From assembly GCA_017472105.1 (NCBI GenBank), contig JAFUQY010000344.1:1-9098 (forward strand): a stretch of 9,098 bases of DNA, read 5' to 3'. Shown here piece by piece: positions 6,116-9,098 of this stretch (the first letter of the stretch is position 1; each line of letters starts with the position of its first letter). Below the pieces are notes generated by a model. The model saw only the letters and a list, made by a program, of their open reading frames with translations, was not told the DNA's origin and made no database searches. The position numbers were made by a program, and so were the translations under genes. Origin of the DNA: Clostridia bacterium. GTDB lineage: Bacteria > Bacillota_A > Clostridia > Oscillospirales > CAG-272.

Positions 6116-8311
6116 ATGCAATACAAGAACAAATGGATTGTCGCGGCGTCGCGGAAAGAGATGAGCGAGAATCCGATCGTATGCGAAATTTCCCGTGAAC
6201 TTCGGATCAACATGCCCACCGCACAGCTCCTCGTCAACCGGGGATGTCTGTCGGCGGCTGAGGCGAAGCGATTCCTGGCAAAGGAGGAGGAACAGCTCCA
6301 CGATCCCTTCATCATGCAGGACATGGACGAAGCAACCGTCCGCATTCTGGAGGCGGTGGAGAATCACGAAAAAATCACGATCTACGGGGACTACGACGTG
6401 GACGGCGTCACATCCGTCAGCAGTCTGTACCTGTACCTGAAAAATCACGGCGCGGATGTGTCCTACTACATACCCTGCCGGTCGGGCGAAGGCTACGGTA
6501 TGTCCGAGGGTGCGGTCCGGCGTCTTGCGGATGAGGGATGCAGACTGATTATCACCGTGGACACCGGCATCACCGCAACGGAAGAGGCAAAGCTGGCGAA
6601 GGAGCTGGGCGTTGACCTGATTATCACCGACCACCACGAATGCCACAGCGAGATTCCCGAAGCCGTTGCCGTTGTCAATCCCCGGCGTCCCGACTGCGCG
6701 TATCCCTTCAAGGAGCTGGCAGGCGTCGGCGTGGTATTCAAGCTGCTGTGCGCAATGGAAGCGGTGATGAATCCCGGCGAGAGCATGACCTCCTGCGTGC
6801 GGAATGTGTCCAATCTCTACGGCGATCTCGTTGCCATCGGTACGGTTGCCGACGTTATGCCCATCCGGGACGAAAACCGTCTCATCGTGAGCTACGGTCT
6901 GTCCCTGATCGAGAATACCGCGCGTCCGGGGCTGGTTGAGCTGATTGACGCCACCCGCTCCGAGTCCAAATACAACACGAAAAAGAAAATCACCGCGTCC
7001 TTCATCGGCTACACCATCGCACCGAGAATCAACGCCGCCGGACGGATCCGCGATGCCTCCCTTGCCGTGGAGCTTTTCCTCGCGGAAGACTGCGAAACGG
7101 CGGCTCCGATTGCGAAAAAGCTGTGCGATATCAACCACGAACGCCAGACGGAAGAAAACAAAATCATCGAGCAGGCATATGCCCACATTGCGATGCAGCA
7201 TGACTTCGACAACGATCCCGTGATTGTGCTCGACGACGAAACCTGGCATCACGGCATCATCGGCATCGTGGCGTCGCGCATCACTGAAAAATACGGCTGC
7301 CCGTCCATTCTCATTTCCTTCGAAGGTTCCGGGGAAGGAGAGGGCGCGGACGATCTCGGCAAAGGCTCCGGACGAAGCATCAAGGGACTCAATCTTGTCG
7401 ACGCGCTCGGAAGCTGTGCGGATCTGCTGGAAAAATACGGCGGACATGAGCTTGCGGCGGGTCTGACCATCAAGCGGGAAAATCTCGCCGAATTCAAGCG
7501 CAGAATCAACGAATGCGCGAAGGAATGCCTCGGGGAAGTGGAAATGCAGACCCAGCTGGAGGCGGAATGCGAGCTTGCACCGGCGGATATCACGATGGAT
7601 CAGGCGAATGAGCTGTACTGTCTCGAGCCCTACGGCGTGTCCAATCCCGTTCCCGTGTTCGTTCTGCGGAATGTTCAGCTCTACGACACGGCACTGGTCG
7701 GCGGCGGCAAGCATACCCGGCTGACTCTGCGCGTGGATCAGAACTACGTCAGTGCGATGTGCTTCCGGCAGACGCTAACAGACCTCGACATTTACTCCGG
7801 CGATACGGTTGACGTGATGTTCACGCTGGATATCAACGAATTCCAGAACCAGCGGAATTTACAGATGAACGTCAAGGATGTGCGCCTTTGCGAAACGGCA
7901 TTCCGTGCGGAAAAAGCGGAGCGCGATCTCTACGAATCCATCCGTTCCGGCATGAAGCCCGAGGATCTCGGAATGAACGCCGCATCTGCCGACTCCCTTG
8001 TGCCCACGCATGATGATTTCGCGGCGGTGTACAGCCTTCTGAGACGGGAACTGCGTCTGGAGCATGAGGTTTTCTCCGTCCGTGCGCTCCAGCATCTCCT
8101 GCGTCAGTCCGGTGCCCGCATCGGCTACGTGAAGCTGAAGTACATCATGCTGACCTTCCGTGAGCTGAATCTGCTCGGCATCAAGAAGCTGGACGATGAA
8201 CACGAAATCTACGCCTTCAAATATATCTACACCAAGGGTAAAACCAATCTCGAAAAATCCAATATTTACAGAAAGCTGAAATCCGAGTTCGGCATGCGAT
8301 CGAACGGGTAA
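6116..8311 (+). CDS. recJ: Single-stranded-DNA-specific 5'-3' exonuclease RecJ
   Basis: RecJ degrades single-stranded DNA 5' to 3' in recombination and repair, using two metal ions bound by the DHH phosphoesterase core. The 731-residue protein shows the DHH motifs in order: YGDYDVDGVTS (90-100), DTG (149-151), TDHHE (171-175) and GTVADVMP (242-249), then APRINAAGR (302-310). The DHHA1 domain carries GSGRSIKG (417-424) and GGHELAAGL (442-450). An OB-like DNA-binding domain (about 475-592) and a C-terminal domain (about 600-731), as in Firmicutes RecJ, follow. The frame is open upstream to a GTG at 6056, but the ATG at 6116 matches the N-terminus of known RecJ proteins; its ribosome binding site is weak (AAAGAAAG). 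A glycine/acid-rich loop at 404-414 looks like a small insertion. rel follows after 8 bases. Confidence 0.97.
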   Translation: MQYKNKWIVAASRKEMSENPIVCEISRELRINMPTAQLLVNRGCLSAAEAKRFLAKEEEQLHDPFIMQDMDEATVRILEAVENHEKITIYGDYDVDGVTSVSSLYLYLKNHGADVSYYIPCRSGEGYGMSEGAVRRLADEGCRLIITVDTGITATEEAKLAKELGVDLIITDHHECHSEIPEAVAVVNPRRPDCAYPFKELAGVGVVFKLLCAMEAVMNPGESMTSCVRNVSNLYGDLVAIGTVADVMPIRDENRLIVSYGLSLIENTARPGLVELIDATRSESKYNTKKKITASFIGYTIAPRINAAGRIRDASLAVELFLAEDCETAAPIAKKLCDINHERQTEENKIIEQAYAHIAMQHDFDNDPVIVLDDETWHHGIIGIVASRITEKYGCPSILISFEGSGEGEGADDLGKGSGRSIKGLNLVDALGSCADLLEKYGGHELAAGLTIKRENLAEFKRRINECAKECLGEVEMQTQLEAECELAPADITMDQANELYCLEPYGVSNPVPVFVLRNVQLYDTALVGGGKHTRLTLRVDQNYVSAMCFRQTLTDLDIYSGDTVDVMFTLDINEFQNQRNLQMNVKDVRLCETAFRAEKAERDLYESIRSGMKPEDLGMNAASADSLVPTHDDFAAVYSLLRRELRLEHEVFSVRALQHLLRQSGARIGYVKLKYIMLTFRELNLLGIKKLDDEHEIYAFKYIYTKGKTNLEKSNIYRKLKSEFGMRSNG

Positions 8312-8319
8312 CATCTATT

Positions 8320-9098
8320 ATGGATACGATTGATAAAAACGAAATCGCAGGCATTGAGAAAATTCTGAATGTCATCGAAAAAAGCGACAAGCACTACGAT
8401 ATCGAGAAAATCGAGCGCGCATTCCTGTATGCGAAGGCTCTGCATGAGGGTCAGTTCCGTGTCAGCGGCGAGCCGTACATCTCCCATCCCATCGCGGTTG
8501 CGGAGATCGTGACCTCGCTCGGACTGGATACCGACTCCATCTGCGCGGCGTTCCTGCATGACACCGTGGAGGACTGCCCCGACAAGACCAATCTCGACAT
8601 CATCCGCACCCGGTTCGGGGATGACGTTGCCATGCTGGTTGACGGTCTGACCAAGATGAAGGTCATCAACGTGGAGGACAAGGAAGAGCAGAACATGGAG
8701 AACATCCGGAAAATGCTCCTCGCCATGTCCAAGGATATCCGCGTCATCTTCATCAAGCTCTGCGACCGTCTGCACAACATGCGCACGCTCGGTGTAAAGC
8801 TGGACCACAAGCGGAGAATCACGGCTCTCGAGACCATGCACGTCTACGCACCTCTCGCGCACCGTCTCGGTATGCAGAGAATCAAGCAGGAGCTGGAAAA
8901 TCTCGCGCTGTCCTACCTTGACCCCATCGGTACGAAGAGGTTTCCAAGGACATCGAGAAAAAGTACGGTCAGAACCAGAACTTCATCGAAAACACCCGTG
9001 CGTATGTGTCCGAGAAGCTGGCGGAATACCACATCAACTTCACGCTGGAAGGACGCGTCAAGACCGTTTACTCCATCTACCGCAAGATGTTCAAGCAG
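8320..9098 (+). CDS. rel: Bifunctional (p)ppGpp synthetase/hydrolase Rel (RelA/SpoT family), partial and frameshifted
   Basis: Rel makes and breaks down (p)ppGpp, the stringent-response alarmone. The first 203 codons encode the hydrolase domain with intact metal and catalytic residues: H56 in YISHP, H80-D81 and E84-D85 in LHDTVED, and D149 in CDRLHN. RFGDDVAMLVDGLTK (98-112) and YAPLAHRLGM (176-185) are family hallmarks. At about 8929-8931 one base is missing. From 8931 the family sequence continues in another frame (YEEVSKDIEKKYG onward) and reaches EGRVKTVYSIYRKM, the start of the synthetase domain, before the window ends. The original frame stays open but turns into an R/S/T-rich sequence typical of a wrong frame. 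The ATG at 8320 lies 8 bases after recJ with a poor ribosome binding site, suggesting coupling. Full-length Rel is about 730-740 residues, so most of the gene is outside. Confidence 0.93.
   Translation, partial: MDTIDKNEIAGIEKILNVIEKSDKHYDIEKIERAFLYAKALHEGQFRVSGEPYISHPIAVAEIVTSLGLDTDSICAAFLHDTVEDCPDKTNLDIIRTRFGDDVAMLVDGLTKMKVINVEDKEEQNMENIRKMLLAMSKDIRVIFIKLCDRLHNMRTLGVKLDHKRRITALETMHVYAPLAHRLGMQRIKQELENLALSYLDPIGTKRFPRTSRKSTVRTRTSSKTPVRMCPRSWRNTTSTSRWKDASRPFTPSTARCSS
8926..8934 (+). other. Frameshift site in rel (one base missing)
   Basis: The sequence ATCGGTACGAAGAGG would be expected as ATC GGN TAC GAA GAG, encoding I-G-Y-E-E, with one more base, most simply a second T. Upstream the frame begins at 8320; downstream the conserved protein is read in the frame of 8931. 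No slippery heptamer is present, so programmed frameshifting is not supported. Confidence 0.85.

Noticed and set aside
6110..7714. 534-codon minus-strand open frame opposite recJ
   Set aside because: It is a shadow of RecJ codons, and the plus strand carries every RecJ motif in order.
8926..8936. Programmed ribosomal frameshift in rel
   Set aside because: No slippery X-XXY-YYZ heptamer is present, and Rel enzymes are not known to use frameshifting. A missing base explains the pattern better.

Overview
The window looks like chromosomal DNA from an anaerobic Firmicute of the class Clostridia, probably a gut-type lineage with fairly high GC. The evidence is a ferredoxin-dependent 2-oxoacid oxidoreductase operon, a cdaA-cdaR pair, a Firmicutes-type RecJ with a C-terminal extension, a long Rel enzyme, and AGGAGG-type ribosome binding sites. 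This is inferred from gene content, not from a marker gene. I see no tRNA, rRNA, CRISPR array, insertion sequence or phage gene. It reads as core genome, not as an accessory island.

Left part (1-1978, minus strand): an operon read right to left. It encodes a ParA/MinD-like P-loop ATPase, a small two-cluster ferredoxin subunit (VorD-like), and the VorB-type alpha subunit of a 2-oxoacid:ferredoxin oxidoreductase, which runs off the left edge about 20 residues short of its usual end. The remaining TPP-binding and gamma subunits are presumably just outside the window.

Middle (1979-2269): a 291-base divergent intergenic region with one clear sigma-A-type promoter for each side. Between the promoters lie an 18-bp imperfect palindrome and a GC-rich segment able to fold.

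Right part (2270-9098, plus strand): cdaA (diadenylate cyclase), cdaR (YbbR-domain regulator), a COG2509-type FAD-dependent dehydrogenase, recJ (single-strand exonuclease), and the first part of rel ((p)ppGpp synthetase/hydrolase). Gaps are 23, 1, 72 and 8 bases and no convincing terminator lies between them, so all five could share a transcript; a second promoter before recJ is possible. The series puts c-di-AMP synthesis and (p)ppGpp metabolism next to each other. glmM, often next to cdaAR, and apt, often between recJ and rel, are both absent at these positions.

The most concrete anomaly is a one-base deletion in rel near 8929-8931. It shifts the conserved protein into another frame just before the synthetase domain. 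It is either an assembly error or a real mutation that would leave a hydrolase-only protein. I did not find a clearly new biological system here. The best candidate for undescribed biology is the uncharacterised P-loop ATPase leading the oxidoreductase operon.
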